Below, in pieces: positions 25,886 through 34,980 of a stretch of DNA of 64,000 bases. Every line of letters begins with the position of its first letter. Positions within the stretch are counted from its first letter, which is position 1. Source of the DNA: an uncultured Alphaproteobacteria bacterium (GTDB lineage: Bacteria > Pseudomonadota > Alphaproteobacteria > Rhodobacterales > Rhodobacteraceae). The position numbers and the translations under genes are program-made. The DNA lies in assembly GCA_902580265.1 (NCBI GenBank), contig CACHJY010000004.1, forward strand, positions 12,050 through 76,049, given 5' to 3'. Below the pieces are notes generated by a model, which saw only the letters and a program-made list of their open reading frames with translations, searched no databases and was not told the DNA's origin.

Positions 25886-26533
25886 TTAGTTCCTCTCTGC
25901 GGGTTCTTTTTCCTCAGTTCCCGTGATTATCTTTTTCGTATTTTGTGCAACTAACCTTAGAGCCATATCCTCCGCATTAATCTTTTCTGATTCATTTTCT
26001 TGATGTGTTGGATCATAATATTTTATCACTTGCCTAATACCAAATAACATGATTTGTACCATCAGTAAAAAACACCCCAAAAGGATGACAAGTTTTATGG
26101 GCCAGATTGGTGCTGTAAAATCTCCTATGGTTCCCTCATAAGTATTTCTTACCCAAGATTTTATAAACAAAGGATAAGTCGACTTGAATATCTGTAAAAT
26201 TAAGAAAAAAGCTGCAATAGAATATGTGATGTCTAATAGTAATTTTACTAAAGGCGTTCTTCGTCCAATGGCATTTAATATAGATACATTTTGAGTAAGT
26301 CTGCCTCGATTAAATGTTTGAGGCGTTTGCAAAAAAACTATTGCAACAATAGACATTGATACCATCATTGGGACACCTGCAATAGGCATTAGAAACAATT
26401 CCCTACCTATTACATCAGCATTGACTATTATCATTATAAAAATGATTAATATCGTCCCTATTATATTAAAACTCTGCGTAATAAAATTGAAGAACAGTTC
26501 CATTTTTGAAAATATAAGCTTTGTTAAACCCAT
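25886..26533 (-). CDS. dctQ: TRAP transporter small permease (DctQ)
   Basis: A 215-residue DctQ subunit with four membrane helices: about 18-38 (IIGTILIIFIMIIVNADVIG), 52-70, 96-112 (LLLDITYSIAAFFLILQIF) and 145-166 (IKLVILLGCFLLMVQIMLFG). A charged cytosolic tail of about 45 residues follows and is longer than usual. DctQ binds DctM and is needed for transport. The ATG at 26533 is weakly preceded; Met11 (26503) is an alternative. A terminator-like hairpin lies between it and dctP. Confidence 0.9.
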   Translation of the reverse strand: MGLTKLIFSKMELFFNFITQSFNIIGTILIIFIMIIVNADVIGRELFLMPIAGVPMMVSMSIVAIVFLQTPQTFNRGRLTQNVSILNAIGRRTPLVKLLLDITYSIAAFFLILQIFKSTYPLFIKSWVRNTYEGTIGDFTAPIWPIKLVILLGCFLLMVQIMLFGIRQVIKYYDPTHQENESEKINAEDMALRLVAQNTKKIITGTEEKEPAERN

Positions 26534-26552
26534 CTGTATATGAAGAAATAAA

Positions 26553-26591
26553 ATTTAAAAAAAGTGAGGCGCCTTAGTCAAAAGGCACCTC
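26553..26591 (-). terminator. Terminator-like hairpin between dctP and dctQ
   Basis: Read on the minus strand, GAGGTGCCTT and AAGGCGCCTC form a 10-base-pair stem (one G-U) with a 6-base loop, followed by ACTTTTTTTAA. This has the form of a rho-independent terminator, placed inside the TRAP operon right after the binding-protein gene. It probably terminates part of the transcripts so that more binding protein than permease is made (inference from position). Confidence 0.75.
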
Positions 26592-26615
26592 AAATATTAC
26601 TAAAGATACTTGTCT

Positions 26616-27677
26616 TTACTCTTTATCCCAGTTTCTAACCGGCTTTGCTCCTGCAGCTCTCATCGTGTCCATATAGGCTTTTAAAACTGCAGTTCCATTC
26701 ACACCAGAAGAGTCTAGTTTTTTAGCCCACTCCATAGCAACATTATCCATTCCAGCAGCCCACTTTTTCCTCATCTCGGGACTAGCTTCAGAAACCTTTG
26801 CTCCTTGAGATTCCATTATAGACAGAAATTTAGCAACTGATGCACCTAGATCTTTTTGATATGCAACTCGGTATGTTTCACCGGCGTTTATTAGAGCCTT
26901 CTGCACAACATCAGGTTGAGACTCAAACCAATCTTTATTAGCCGCAATTGAGCCAGCATATTGAGCCCCAAACCCAACTTTTGTAATATATGGGGCTACC
27001 TCATGAAGTTTGCCAGGCAATGCTGCAGAAGCAAAAACTATTACTCCGTCATATACCCCTGCTTTTATTTCATTGTTGTAAGTGGTCAGATTACCGGATA
27101 CTCCGACTGCTCCTGTTCCCTTCAACCAAGTAACAGCAGGGCCAGGAGCTCCAATTTTTCTTCCCTTTAAATCGGCAATCGAATTGACTGGGAAAGTTGT
27201 CATTAGCAAGTAATCATCAATTGCAATGGAACCACCTAGCTGAATTAATCCATTCGCCTCCCAAGCTGCCTTCATATCTTTGTTATCGAACTGCATTCTT
27301 GTCATTAACTCGGATACTTTGTCAACGTCACTTGAAACAAAGGGAGAATAATAAGTGACGTTTTGTACCGCTAGTTTAGCAGGGTCAAATAAGCTTGATA
27401 TTCCTCCTAACTCAGCTAACCCTTCTTCAACTGCTTCAAGCTCATCTCCAACTTTTGCCAAGGACCCCCCATATTGCTCACTCCATTTTATAGAATGGCC
27501 GCTACCCTCCAAAGATTTGTTCACGGCTGGAATAAATGTTTTGTTTACGTGTTTCACCCATCTAAATACCGGTGGATGACCAGCGACATAAGTAACGCTT
27601 ATCTCTTTAGCCACTGCTAGTTGTGAAGTTATAGAAATAATTAATATAGAAAAAATACCAAAAAATAATTTTTTCAT
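26616..27677 (-). CDS. dctP: TRAP transporter substrate-binding protein (DctP)
   Basis: A 353-residue periplasmic DctP-type binding protein. Residues 1-23 form a signal peptide (MKKLFFGIFSILIISITSQ, cleaved after AVA). The mature part has the DctP pattern of a binding-site arginine in the DLKGRKIGAPGP segment (near 170-180), ADLKGRK being the family hallmark, and the helix of EVAPYITKVGFG. It binds the solute and delivers it to DctQM. The ATG follows AGGGGGAAG. The ligand is unknown; the neighbouring cyclase and cupin genes suggest an organic acid with a further catabolic step. Confidence 0.92.
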   Translation of the reverse strand: MKKLFFGIFSILIISITSQLAVAKEISVTYVAGHPPVFRWVKHVNKTFIPAVNKSLEGSGHSIKWSEQYGGSLAKVGDELEAVEEGLAELGGISSLFDPAKLAVQNVTYYSPFVSSDVDKVSELMTRMQFDNKDMKAAWEANGLIQLGGSIAIDDYLLMTTFPVNSIADLKGRKIGAPGPAVTWLKGTGAVGVSGNLTTYNNEIKAGVYDGVIVFASAALPGKLHEVAPYITKVGFGAQYAGSIAANKDWFESQPDVVQKALINAGETYRVAYQKDLGASVAKFLSIMESQGAKVSEASPEMRKKWAAGMDNVAMEWAKKLDSSGVNGTAVLKAYMDTMRAAGAKPVRNWDKE

Positions 27678-27783
27678 CGTCTTCCCCCTTTTATATTTAT
27701 TCTTATATTAAAAAAGTTAGCGACAAATTGACACAATGTAAAACCAAATCTTCATTTAAGGTTTACACAAAAGAAAGAGCAAT

Positions 27784-28320
27784 TTAGAGATCTACTTCAT
27801 TTGCTATAAGTACTGCTATGAATAAAGCAGGGTCTTGACTGGTACATACCCAGGCATGGTTAGTAGACCTCTGTACTACCACATCGAAAGGCTTGAGATC
27901 GGTTTCATCATTATCTAAAATTAATTTAGCAGTTCCTTTTAAGAGGATTATATAGTCCAAAGTTTTAGTTTTATGCATTCCAGGATGCCGAGTTACATCC
28001 ACACGATCATCGGCAGCATTAATGTCTCTAAATACTTTAGCAAACATTTTATTTAACTCATCATTCGAGACCCCCTTCGGAGTTGGCGCGATTGCAAAAT
28101 ACCGAAACTTTACTCCCCCAGATTGTGGACCCAGAACTACTTTCCCAAGCCCACGATCAAGTTTATCCTGCGAATTTAGGGCATTTCCTGAAGAGTCCCA
28201 TAATTCATAAAGTCCTCCTGCACCCATTTCGTACGAAGCAGGGGGTGGGCCGTCAAAAGTTATTAACGATTTTCCACTTGCATCATTTCCAGTAACGACT
28301 CTTCGTAAATTTGAAAACAT
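27784..28320 (-). CDS. Cupin domain protein
   Basis: A 178-residue cupin. The ATG at 28320 is chosen because GGAGG lies 8-12 bases before it and would otherwise be inside the coding sequence of an upstream TTG. The C-terminal half shows the two cupin motifs: DVTRHPGMHKTKTLDYIILLKG (near 115-136) and KPFDVVVQRSTNHAW (near 148-162), whose histidines probably hold a metal. The N-terminal half is a second, degenerate domain. This layout is seen in small cupins of organic-acid gene clusters; no reaction can be assigned. It lies 106 bases upstream of dctP on the same strand. Confidence 0.87.
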   Translation of the reverse strand: MFSNLRRVVTGNDASGKSLITFDGPPPASYEMGAGGLYELWDSSGNALNSQDKLDRGLGKVVLGPQSGGVKFRYFAIAPTPKGVSNDELNKMFAKVFRDINAADDRVDVTRHPGMHKTKTLDYIILLKGTAKLILDNDETDLKPFDVVVQRSTNHAWVCTSQDPALFIAVLIANEVDL

Positions 28321-28413
28321 TTTTGTATCCTCCAATTTTTTCGCCTAAGTTAATACTAATCTATTAACAGCATATCGTAATGAAAGATTCTAAAAGAGGT
28401 TTTTAATAAGGAT

Positions 28414-29478
28414 ATGGCAATTAAACGTATCAGTTTTTCCGATATCAATTTGAAAAAACTCGATGATATAATCGATGTTCGGTCACCATCCGAGTATGAG
28501 GTTGATCATATACCTTCTGCACTAAATCTTCCGGTTCTTTCCGATAAAGAGCGTGAGATGATAGGCACCATATATAAGGAGAGTAGTAAGTTTGAGGCAA
28601 AAAAACTCGGTGCTGCTTTTATCTCAAGAAACATTTCAAATCATTTAAAAGATAATATTCATGAAAAAAATCGATATTGGCTTCCTTTAGTATATTGTTG
28701 GCGAGGTGGGCAGAGGTCTTACGCCTTTGCAACTATACTTGACCAAATAGGATGGAATGTGGGGGTAATAGATGGAGGCTATAAGTCATTTCGAAAACAT
28801 GTCACTGAATTCCTGAATAAAAATATAGAAAATTACTTTCTAATACTAATAACTGGTAATACAGGTACCGCAAAAACAAAACTGCTTAACTTGATAGAAG
28901 AAAGGAATGGGCAAACTATTGATCTGGAAAGCCTAGCCAATCATAAAGGGTCAGTATTTGGATCACAAGGTCAGAAACAACCGTCTCAAAAATTATTCGA
29001 AACTTTGATCTATGATAAATTCAAAAACCTCAAAACTGGTGAACCAATATTTGTAGAAGCTGAATCTAATAAAATTGGAAACTTGCATATACCTAAAGAA
29101 TTTTGGAAGTTAATGAAAAGCTCTCCACAAATTGAAATATCGGCTACAGTTGAACAGAGGGCACAATTTTTAGTTGAAGAATACTCTGAAATAACAACTG
29201 ATCTAGATTTATTAGAAAAACAAATTACGAGCCTTTCGACGATAGCTGGGCATAAAGTTGTAGAGAGTTGGTTGAGAATGGCAAAAAACAAAGAATTTAT
29301 TGCACTTGCAAAACAACTGATTGAAAAACACTATGACCCCAGATACAAACGGGGACTCTTAAGAAAGAAAAAACAAGTATTTGCTACCATAAAAATAGGA
29401 GACATATCTCGAAAGGGGCTTAGTTTAACAGTTGATAGCATATTGCAAAGAGCAAATAATAGAATGAAACCTCTATAA
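28414..29478 (+). CDS. mnmH: tRNA 2-selenouridine synthase
   Basis: A 354-residue MnmH (SelU, YbbB). The N-terminal rhodanese domain has DVRSPSEYEVDHIPSA and the active Cys95 in YCWRGGQRS; the C-terminal half has a phosphate loop TGNTGTAKT (near 147-155). The enzyme replaces the sulfur of 2-thiouridine at the wobble position of Lys, Glu and Gln tRNAs with selenium, taking selenophosphate as donor. The ATG is preceded by TAAGGAT. The gene runs convergently into selD, overlapping it by 6 bases. It is the clearest sign of selenium use here. Confidence 0.93.
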   Translation: MAIKRISFSDINLKKLDDIIDVRSPSEYEVDHIPSALNLPVLSDKEREMIGTIYKESSKFEAKKLGAAFISRNISNHLKDNIHEKNRYWLPLVYCWRGGQRSYAFATILDQIGWNVGVIDGGYKSFRKHVTEFLNKNIENYFLILITGNTGTAKTKLLNLIEERNGQTIDLESLANHKGSVFGSQGQKQPSQKLFETLIYDKFKNLKTGEPIFVEAESNKIGNLHIPKEFWKLMKSSPQIEISATVEQRAQFLVEEYSEITTDLDLLEKQITSLSTIAGHKVVESWLRMAKNKEFIALAKQLIEKHYDPRYKRGLLRKKKQVFATIKIGDISRKGLSLTVDSILQRANNRMKPL

Positions 29479-31635
29479 TACCTCAATGTAGGGCTTCCCA
29501 TTTGTCAATTCCCCTATTACTTTACACTCAAAACCCAACTTTTTACCGGCTGTAATAACACCCCTTACTTTCCCTTTGGGAATAGTAGCAAGTAATGGAC
29601 CAGATGTTTGTGGATCAAAAAGGATATCCGTATTAGCAGTTGTTTTAATAATCATTCTCTCAGAATACATATAATTGTTCTCGAAAATCGAAGACCTAAT
29701 ATCCTTGGCTATTAGATTATTGGCACCAGGATATACAGGTATCTGATCCAAATATAGTTTTGCTCCTACATGAGACTTTGAAACTATGTTTAGAAGGTGG
29801 CCACCTAAACCAAACCCAGTAATATCCGTCATTGAGTTTGCTACTTTGCTCAACACCTTTGCAATAGAACTTTGTGACTTTGACATCGCATCAAAAAGAT
29901 TTTTTATCTCTTGCCCTTCACCTTCAAAACGCATTTCCCCTGCTAAAAGAACACCAGAGCCTAATGGTTTGGTTAATATTATTTGATCACCTACACTTGC
30001 CTTATCAACAGTCTTGGGTTGCTTTTTAGAAAACCCTCCCAACGTGAATCCGATCACTAGCTCTTTTCCTAAAGAGGTATGACCGCCTATTATCTTTACC
30101 CCCTCAGCATCAAAAACACTATTTGCCCCATCTATAATTTCTTCGATTGTTCGCTTTTGTATGTCGTCGGAGGACTCTGGAATAATAATATTTGTAAGAG
30201 CGATTTCGGGGTTGGATCCCATTGCCCAAATATCTCCCATAGCGTGAATCGCAGTAATCTTACTTTGAAGCCATGCATCCTTAGTGAATGACCTCAGATG
30301 ATCTGTTGTCAAAGCTTGAAACGAGGAATTAAATTTTATAACTGCCGCATCATCTCCTATTTTACTAACGATCTGTTTTGAGCCAGAATCTGATAATTTT
30401 CTTAATGAAGACTCCAAAATAACATTTCCGACTTTTGAGCCACAGCCACCACAGAGCATTTTTTGGTTATTTCTTTGAGCGTTTTCCATATCTTTAGTGA
30501 CCATCTCACTAAGTTTTTTGAAATTATTTATAAACCTTTTATCAATGAAACTTTTTAATGACCAAACCCATTTAGCAGAAAAGGTAACGCCATTTCTAAG
30601 GAAGATCGCGGATGCACCTTCATAGACAATGAGCTTTAAATAATCACTTTGAGGTTTAAATCGAATTAGCTGCTCGTTCTTAAAAAACTTAAGGATATTT
30701 TTGTGAAGAATTGGTGCTTGCCTAACAGCATAAACTCCTGACTTATCTACAGCTTCAGAAGGGAAATGTGCACAATCTCCAACTGCAAACGCATTTTGAA
30801 AGCCTATGACTCTTAACGTTTCGTCCACGCATACATAACCATCTTTATTTTCAATTTTTGACTTCTTAAAAATATCATTTGGTTGAGGTCCAATACATGA
30901 AATAATAAAATCTGCATGAACCAAGTTGCCGTTTTTTTGTACTAACCCATTATTTGAAACTTTTTTTACTGTTGTGTTTTCAATTATTTCAATTTTTCGT
31001 AGCTTGGCTTTTGTTTTCAAATATCTTTGCTGATTTGAGCTCAATTTTTCAAAAGCTTTACCTCTTTCGAAAATTTTTATCTTAAAACTCTCTATATCAG
31101 TCTTTTTCAATCGAATATCCATAGCGAAACTCAACTCTATTGATGCAAGGCCTCCTCCTATAACACAAATAACCGGAGACGAGTTTTCATTAACAGACTC
31201 CAAAAAGCTTTCCCAACGCTCTTGAAATGCAGCTAGAGGCCGAACACTGCATCCAAATTGTTTAAACCCATTAATCAAAGGGACAGAGTTAGATCCAATA
31301 TTTATGGATAGGAGATCAAAGTTTACAATCCTCCCTGTCTTACACATAATTTGACTTTTTTTCTTATCGATTTTTTTAACAGTATCGATAATTAGTCTTG
31401 TTCCTGTAGCTCTACATAAACTGAATAAATTTATTTGAGCATCTGATTTAGTACATAGACCAGCTACTAGAGCAGGTAGCATACCGGTATAAGAGGAAAT
31501 AGGATCTGGATTTATTAGAGTCACCCGAATAGAAGGATTACTCTGCATTGCCCACATTTTCAAAAAAAGACAATTTGTATGCCCCGCTCCGATGAGAACC
31601 AAGTCTCTTTCAAAAAAACTTTCCTCACTATTCAT
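29473..31635 (-). CDS. selD: Selenide, water dikinase fused to an NDH-like flavoprotein
   Basis: A 720-residue fusion. Residues 1 to about 380 are an FAD/NAD(P)-binding oxidoreductase of the NDH-2 type: GAGHTN for FAD at 16-21, GGGLASIELS for NAD(P) near 168, and AVGDCAHFP near 290. Residues about 388-720 are SelD, making selenophosphate from selenide and ATP: the N-terminal catalytic Cys and Lys are kept in GGCGSKV (near 392-398), and metal-binding aspartates appear in GDDAAV, TTDHL, and the late DITGFGLGGHL. The SelD part uses Cys, not Sec. The flavoprotein domain may supply the reduced selenium species (inference from fusion). The ATG follows AAAGGAT. Confidence 0.93.
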   Translation of the reverse strand: MNSEESFFERDLVLIGAGHTNCLFLKMWAMQSNPSIRVTLINPDPISSYTGMLPALVAGLCTKSDAQINLFSLCRATGTRLIIDTVKKIDKKKSQIMCKTGRIVNFDLLSINIGSNSVPLINGFKQFGCSVRPLAAFQERWESFLESVNENSSPVICVIGGGLASIELSFAMDIRLKKTDIESFKIKIFERGKAFEKLSSNQQRYLKTKAKLRKIEIIENTTVKKVSNNGLVQKNGNLVHADFIISCIGPQPNDIFKKSKIENKDGYVCVDETLRVIGFQNAFAVGDCAHFPSEAVDKSGVYAVRQAPILHKNILKFFKNEQLIRFKPQSDYLKLIVYEGASAIFLRNGVTFSAKWVWSLKSFIDKRFINNFKKLSEMVTKDMENAQRNNQKMLCGGCGSKVGNVILESSLRKLSDSGSKQIVSKIGDDAAVIKFNSSFQALTTDHLRSFTKDAWLQSKITAIHAMGDIWAMGSNPEIALTNIIIPESSDDIQKRTIEEIIDGANSVFDAEGVKIIGGHTSLGKELVIGFTLGGFSKKQPKTVDKASVGDQIILTKPLGSGVLLAGEMRFEGEGQEIKNLFDAMSKSQSSIAKVLSKVANSMTDITGFGLGGHLLNIVSKSHVGAKLYLDQIPVYPGANNLIAKDIRSSIFENNYMYSERMIIKTTANTDILFDPQTSGPLLATIPKGKVRGVITAGKKLGFECKVIGELTNGKPYIEVL

Positions 31636-31709
31636 TTATGGCTATCCTTTTGTTTGCATATTCTTTGGGCATAAAGAGCTATTTTGAATCATAGGAACTA
31701 TAAAAAGAA

Positions 31710-32879
31710 ATGTCATTTTTAACAACAAATTCACAGTTTAGATTGGCACTAGTAGGAATTTTTGTTGTGGCAATTACTGGCGGTTTAGGCAGGTTTGCCT
31801 ATACTCCTATAATTCCCTACATGCAGAATACTCTTAATATTTCTTCTGCAGATATCGGCTTGATAGCTTCTTCTAACTATTTGGGATATCTTATTGGTTC
31901 AATCATTCCCCTTATTTATTCTTTTGCAAACAAACAAAGGCTAACTCTTTATCTATCGGTTATAGTGTCCGTTGTGACACTTGGCCTTATGGGTTCAACT
32001 AGTGATTTTTACTTATTTATTCTATTAAGATTCCTCCAGGGGATTTCAGGTGCAGTTGGGTTAGTTATAGCGACAAATCTAATTTTTTCTCAGATTACAG
32101 TTACAGGTCGCATTGATCTTCGTTTAGCTCATATATCGGGTTTTGGTCTTGGGATGTTTTTGAGTGCGATAGCTATATGGATTTGCTCAATGTTTGAGTT
32201 GCAATGGAACTACCAATGGTTTGTGATAGCTATACTTTGCTTAGTTTTAACGATACCAATAATTTCAAGTCCCTTAGAAAAAGGTTCAGAAGTAAGTATT
32301 GATCAGACTTCAAAGTCCAACAAACTTTCTTTAGGCTTCATCGGTATCTCAGTAGGCTACTTTTTTTTTGGCTTTGGCTATATTATTTTCGGCACCTTTA
32401 TCGCAGCTTTGGCGGTTAACACACCAGAATTAGAGAACATTCAGCATGCGAGTTGGATTTTAGTTGGGATATCCGCTATGCCAGCCATTTTCATATGGCA
32501 AGCCATAAGTAAAATCACTGGCAATCATATATCTTTAGCCTTGTCCTGTTTCACCTGCTCTACAGGAATACTTACCTTGTATTTTTTTGATGGAATAGGT
32601 GCTTCATTATTTGCCTGCATAGCATATGGACTTGGTGTGGTCGGCATCGTAGGTTTAGTGTTAATGGAGGGAAAGATAAGGCATGCTGGCTCAATAAAAT
32701 TTGCTGTAGCTTTTTTAACTACTACCTTTAGCATCGGCCAGATTATTGGGCCATACATTTCAGGTTTAATGATTGACTTTTTTGGAAATTACCAAAACGC
32801 AATGCTTTTATCAGGCTGCTCGCTTTTCATGGCAGGCATATGCATGATAAACTATAAGCTTTTATTTTCTCGCCTCTAA
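31710..32879 (+). CDS. MFS permease (YbfB/YjiJ type)
   Basis: A 389-residue permease with about 12 membrane helices. The N-terminal GGLGRFAYTPIIPYMQ and the following GLIASSNYLGYLIGS with RFLQGISGAVGLVIATNLIF match the YbfB/YjiJ branch of the major facilitator superfamily. Substrate unknown. The start has no clear ribosome site (GGAACT about 12 bases upstream). It diverges from the selD gene by 74 bases and overlaps the convergent methyltransferase gene by 18 bases at its 3' end. Confidence 0.9.
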   Translation: MSFLTTNSQFRLALVGIFVVAITGGLGRFAYTPIIPYMQNTLNISSADIGLIASSNYLGYLIGSIIPLIYSFANKQRLTLYLSVIVSVVTLGLMGSTSDFYLFILLRFLQGISGAVGLVIATNLIFSQITVTGRIDLRLAHISGFGLGMFLSAIAIWICSMFELQWNYQWFVIAILCLVLTIPIISSPLEKGSEVSIDQTSKSNKLSLGFIGISVGYFFFGFGYIIFGTFIAALAVNTPELENIQHASWILVGISAMPAIFIWQAISKITGNHISLALSCFTCSTGILTLYFFDGIGASLFACIAYGLGVVGIVGLVLMEGKIRHAGSIKFAVAFLTTTFSIGQIIGPYISGLMIDFFGNYQNAMLLSGCSLFMAGICMINYKLLFSRL

Positions 32880-33926
32880 AACCATATTCGTTGCATTTTT
32901 TTTGACTACCTTGCAGTCCTTGAAGCCCGCCTGCTCCAATACCTCAATTAGTTTAGCAGGACCAGCCTGGGCACCCAATGCTAAGCCAACCTCCTGAGAT
33001 TTCGAAACTGGGATACATCCCATAGTTGAAAATGAATAGTACATTTGTCCAAAAATGTTAAAGTTATCTTCCGGTTTATCATTTGCAGTTGGCTCAATCA
33101 AAATAACAGCTCCACCATCGTTTAAGTGATCGTAAGCATATTTTGCTGCTCCTACAGGGTCTCCCATGTCATGAAGACAATCAAAAAAAGCTATATAATC
33201 AAAATCTCCGTTGTAACTTTTTGAATCCGCTACCTCATATTTTATCCTTTTTAACATTCCAGCACTATCAGCCAGTTTTTTTGCTTCCTCTATTGAAGGG
33301 CCATGAATGTCAAACCCTGATACTTTTGCATTTGGAAATGCTTGCGCAACCATTAATGTCGATAGTCCGTGCCCACACCCTATATCCGCAAAGCTTCCAC
33401 CAGCCTTCATTTTCTCGCCAAAATCATCAATCATTGGAAGCCATTTTTCTATAAGGTTTACCTGATAAGATGGTTTAAAAAATCTAGCGGTTCCAGTAAA
33501 GCATAGTGGGCAGGCATTTTCATAGGCCACGCCGTTTCCCGTTTTAAATGCTTCTATCACTTTTTCCTCAGCATATACTTGTCCTGCTAGAACTTCATAC
33601 GCACCCAACATATTAGCTGGACCTTCTTCATCTGCAAAAACTGCTTTTTGTTCGGGTGATAGTAAAAATTCCTTTTTTTCTCCATCATAAGAAACAAAAT
33701 CGGTAGCAGATAAAGCATACAACCACTCCCTTAAATAGCGCTCATCAACTTTGGCTTCTAAAGCAAACTTTTTGGAAGTAATGGGCCCTACCTCGGAAAG
33801 TTTTTGAAAGAGCCCCAACTGATCACCTATTCTCATAAGCGGGATTAACGCTGATGCTGCGACATCTTTCATTATTTTAAACTGAAGTTTTTTTAACTTT
33901 TCAACATCTAAGTTAGTATCTAACAT
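32862..33926 (-). CDS. Class I SAM-dependent methyltransferase with winged-helix N-domain
   Basis: A 354-residue protein. Residues about 15-90 form a winged-helix dimerisation-like domain (GPITSKKFALEAKVDERYLREWL). The C-terminal part is a Rossmann methyltransferase with motif I ADIGCGHGLS (near 178) and the acidic end of strand 2 (SGFDIHG). The layout resembles O-methyltransferases and the Rv2258c group. The ATG has AGAGGAGG placed 6 bases before it, the best ribosome site in this region. Substrate unknown. It is the third of three co-oriented genes with the reductase and alpha/beta hydrolase (32-base gap). Confidence 0.87.
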   Translation of the reverse strand: MLDTNLDVEKLKKLQFKIMKDVAASALIPLMRIGDQLGLFQKLSEVGPITSKKFALEAKVDERYLREWLYALSATDFVSYDGEKKEFLLSPEQKAVFADEEGPANMLGAYEVLAGQVYAEEKVIEAFKTGNGVAYENACPLCFTGTARFFKPSYQVNLIEKWLPMIDDFGEKMKAGGSFADIGCGHGLSTLMVAQAFPNAKVSGFDIHGPSIEEAKKLADSAGMLKRIKYEVADSKSYNGDFDYIAFFDCLHDMGDPVGAAKYAYDHLNDGGAVILIEPTANDKPEDNFNIFGQMYYSFSTMGCIPVSKSQEVGLALGAQAGPAKLIEVLEQAGFKDCKVVKKNATNMVLEARK

Positions 33927-33957
33927 TTTTGCCTCCTCTAAATATGCCTACTGTTAC

Positions 33958-34965
33958 TCAGTTGACTTTGATTAATAACTTTCCAAAATTGTCACCTCTT
34001 AAAAGACCTTGAAAAGCTTCAACCATATTGTCTAAACCTTCTACTATATCCTCTCTGTATTTTAGCTTTCCTTCCAAATACCACTTTTCTAAATGCTGCA
34101 TTGCTTCTAATTGTTGCTCAGGAAATTCTCTTACGATAAATCCTTGTATTCGCAATCGCCAAGTTAAAACATTTCTAAAAAGCATAGGCAGACGATCTTC
34201 TTCCAATTCCTGGCTTTGATTATTATACATTGAGATTACGCCACAAACTGGAATTCTTGCAAAATCACGGAGATGAGGATATACGGCATTGAAAGTTTTC
34301 CCTCCAACATTTTCCCAATATATGTCGACGCCATCTTTGCAAATTTCGCCTAGTTTTTTTTCGAAATTTTCATCGTTGTAATTCAGACAATGATCAAAGC
34401 CTAATTCATTTTTAACATAATTCGATTTTTCTTCATTACCTACAACCCCTATCACTTTGCAGCCATAAATTTTTCCAATTTGTCCTACAACAGATCCAAC
34501 AGCTCCTGAAGCCGCAGATACAACTAATGTTTCTCCCTCTTTTGGATTACCAATATTCATCATTCCAATATAAGCAGTTCTTCCTGGCATTCCCAATGTT
34601 CCTAGTGCTAGGCTTAAAGGAAGATCAGGGTTATGTACTTTTTCTATTATTTTATTAGAAACTAATGGCATCGTTTGCCATCCAGTTCTACCGATAACAA
34701 TGTCACCTTTGTTAAAGTTATCACTATTACTCTCTATAACCTCTGAAAGGGCTTCTCCCTCCATTACCGTTCCTAGTTCTACTGGCTTCGCGTAACTCCG
34801 GCCCGCGTTCATTCTTCCTCGCATATAGGGATCTAAAGACAAATAAATTGACTTTAATTGGACTTGACCAGGCTGAACTGGATTTAAATCCTCTTCAACA
34901 ATTTCAAAATTTTCTTTTAAAGGTTCTTTTTCTGGTCGTGATCTGAGAATTATTTTTCTGTTCAT
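33958..34965 (-). CDS. NADP-dependent medium-chain oxidoreductase (CurA/PTGR type)
   Basis: A 335-residue zinc-free MDR enzyme. The N-terminal GroES-like domain has SLDPYMRGRMN (near 46) and GRTGWQT; the Rossmann domain has the modified glycine motif SAASGAVGSVVGQ (near 150) and the VGNEEKSNYVKNELG region. Relatives reduce the C=C bond of enones (curcumin reductase CurA, leukotriene B4 dehydrogenase). The ATG follows AGGAT. It lies 15 bases downstream of the alpha/beta hydrolase gene. Confidence 0.92.
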   Translation of the reverse strand: MNRKIILRSRPEKEPLKENFEIVEEDLNPVQPGQVQLKSIYLSLDPYMRGRMNAGRSYAKPVELGTVMEGEALSEVIESNSDNFNKGDIVIGRTGWQTMPLVSNKIIEKVHNPDLPLSLALGTLGMPGRTAYIGMMNIGNPKEGETLVVSAASGAVGSVVGQIGKIYGCKVIGVVGNEEKSNYVKNELGFDHCLNYNDENFEKKLGEICKDGVDIYWENVGGKTFNAVYPHLRDFARIPVCGVISMYNNQSQELEEDRLPMLFRNVLTWRLRIQGFIVREFPEQQLEAMQHLEKWYLEGKLKYREDIVEGLDNMVEAFQGLLRGDNFGKLLIKVN

Positions 34966-34980
34966 ATTCGATCCTAACTA

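Noticed and set aside
27678..27783. Possible dctP promoter TTGTCG...TATAAG.
   Set aside because: The spacer is only 13 bases and the -35 match is weak.
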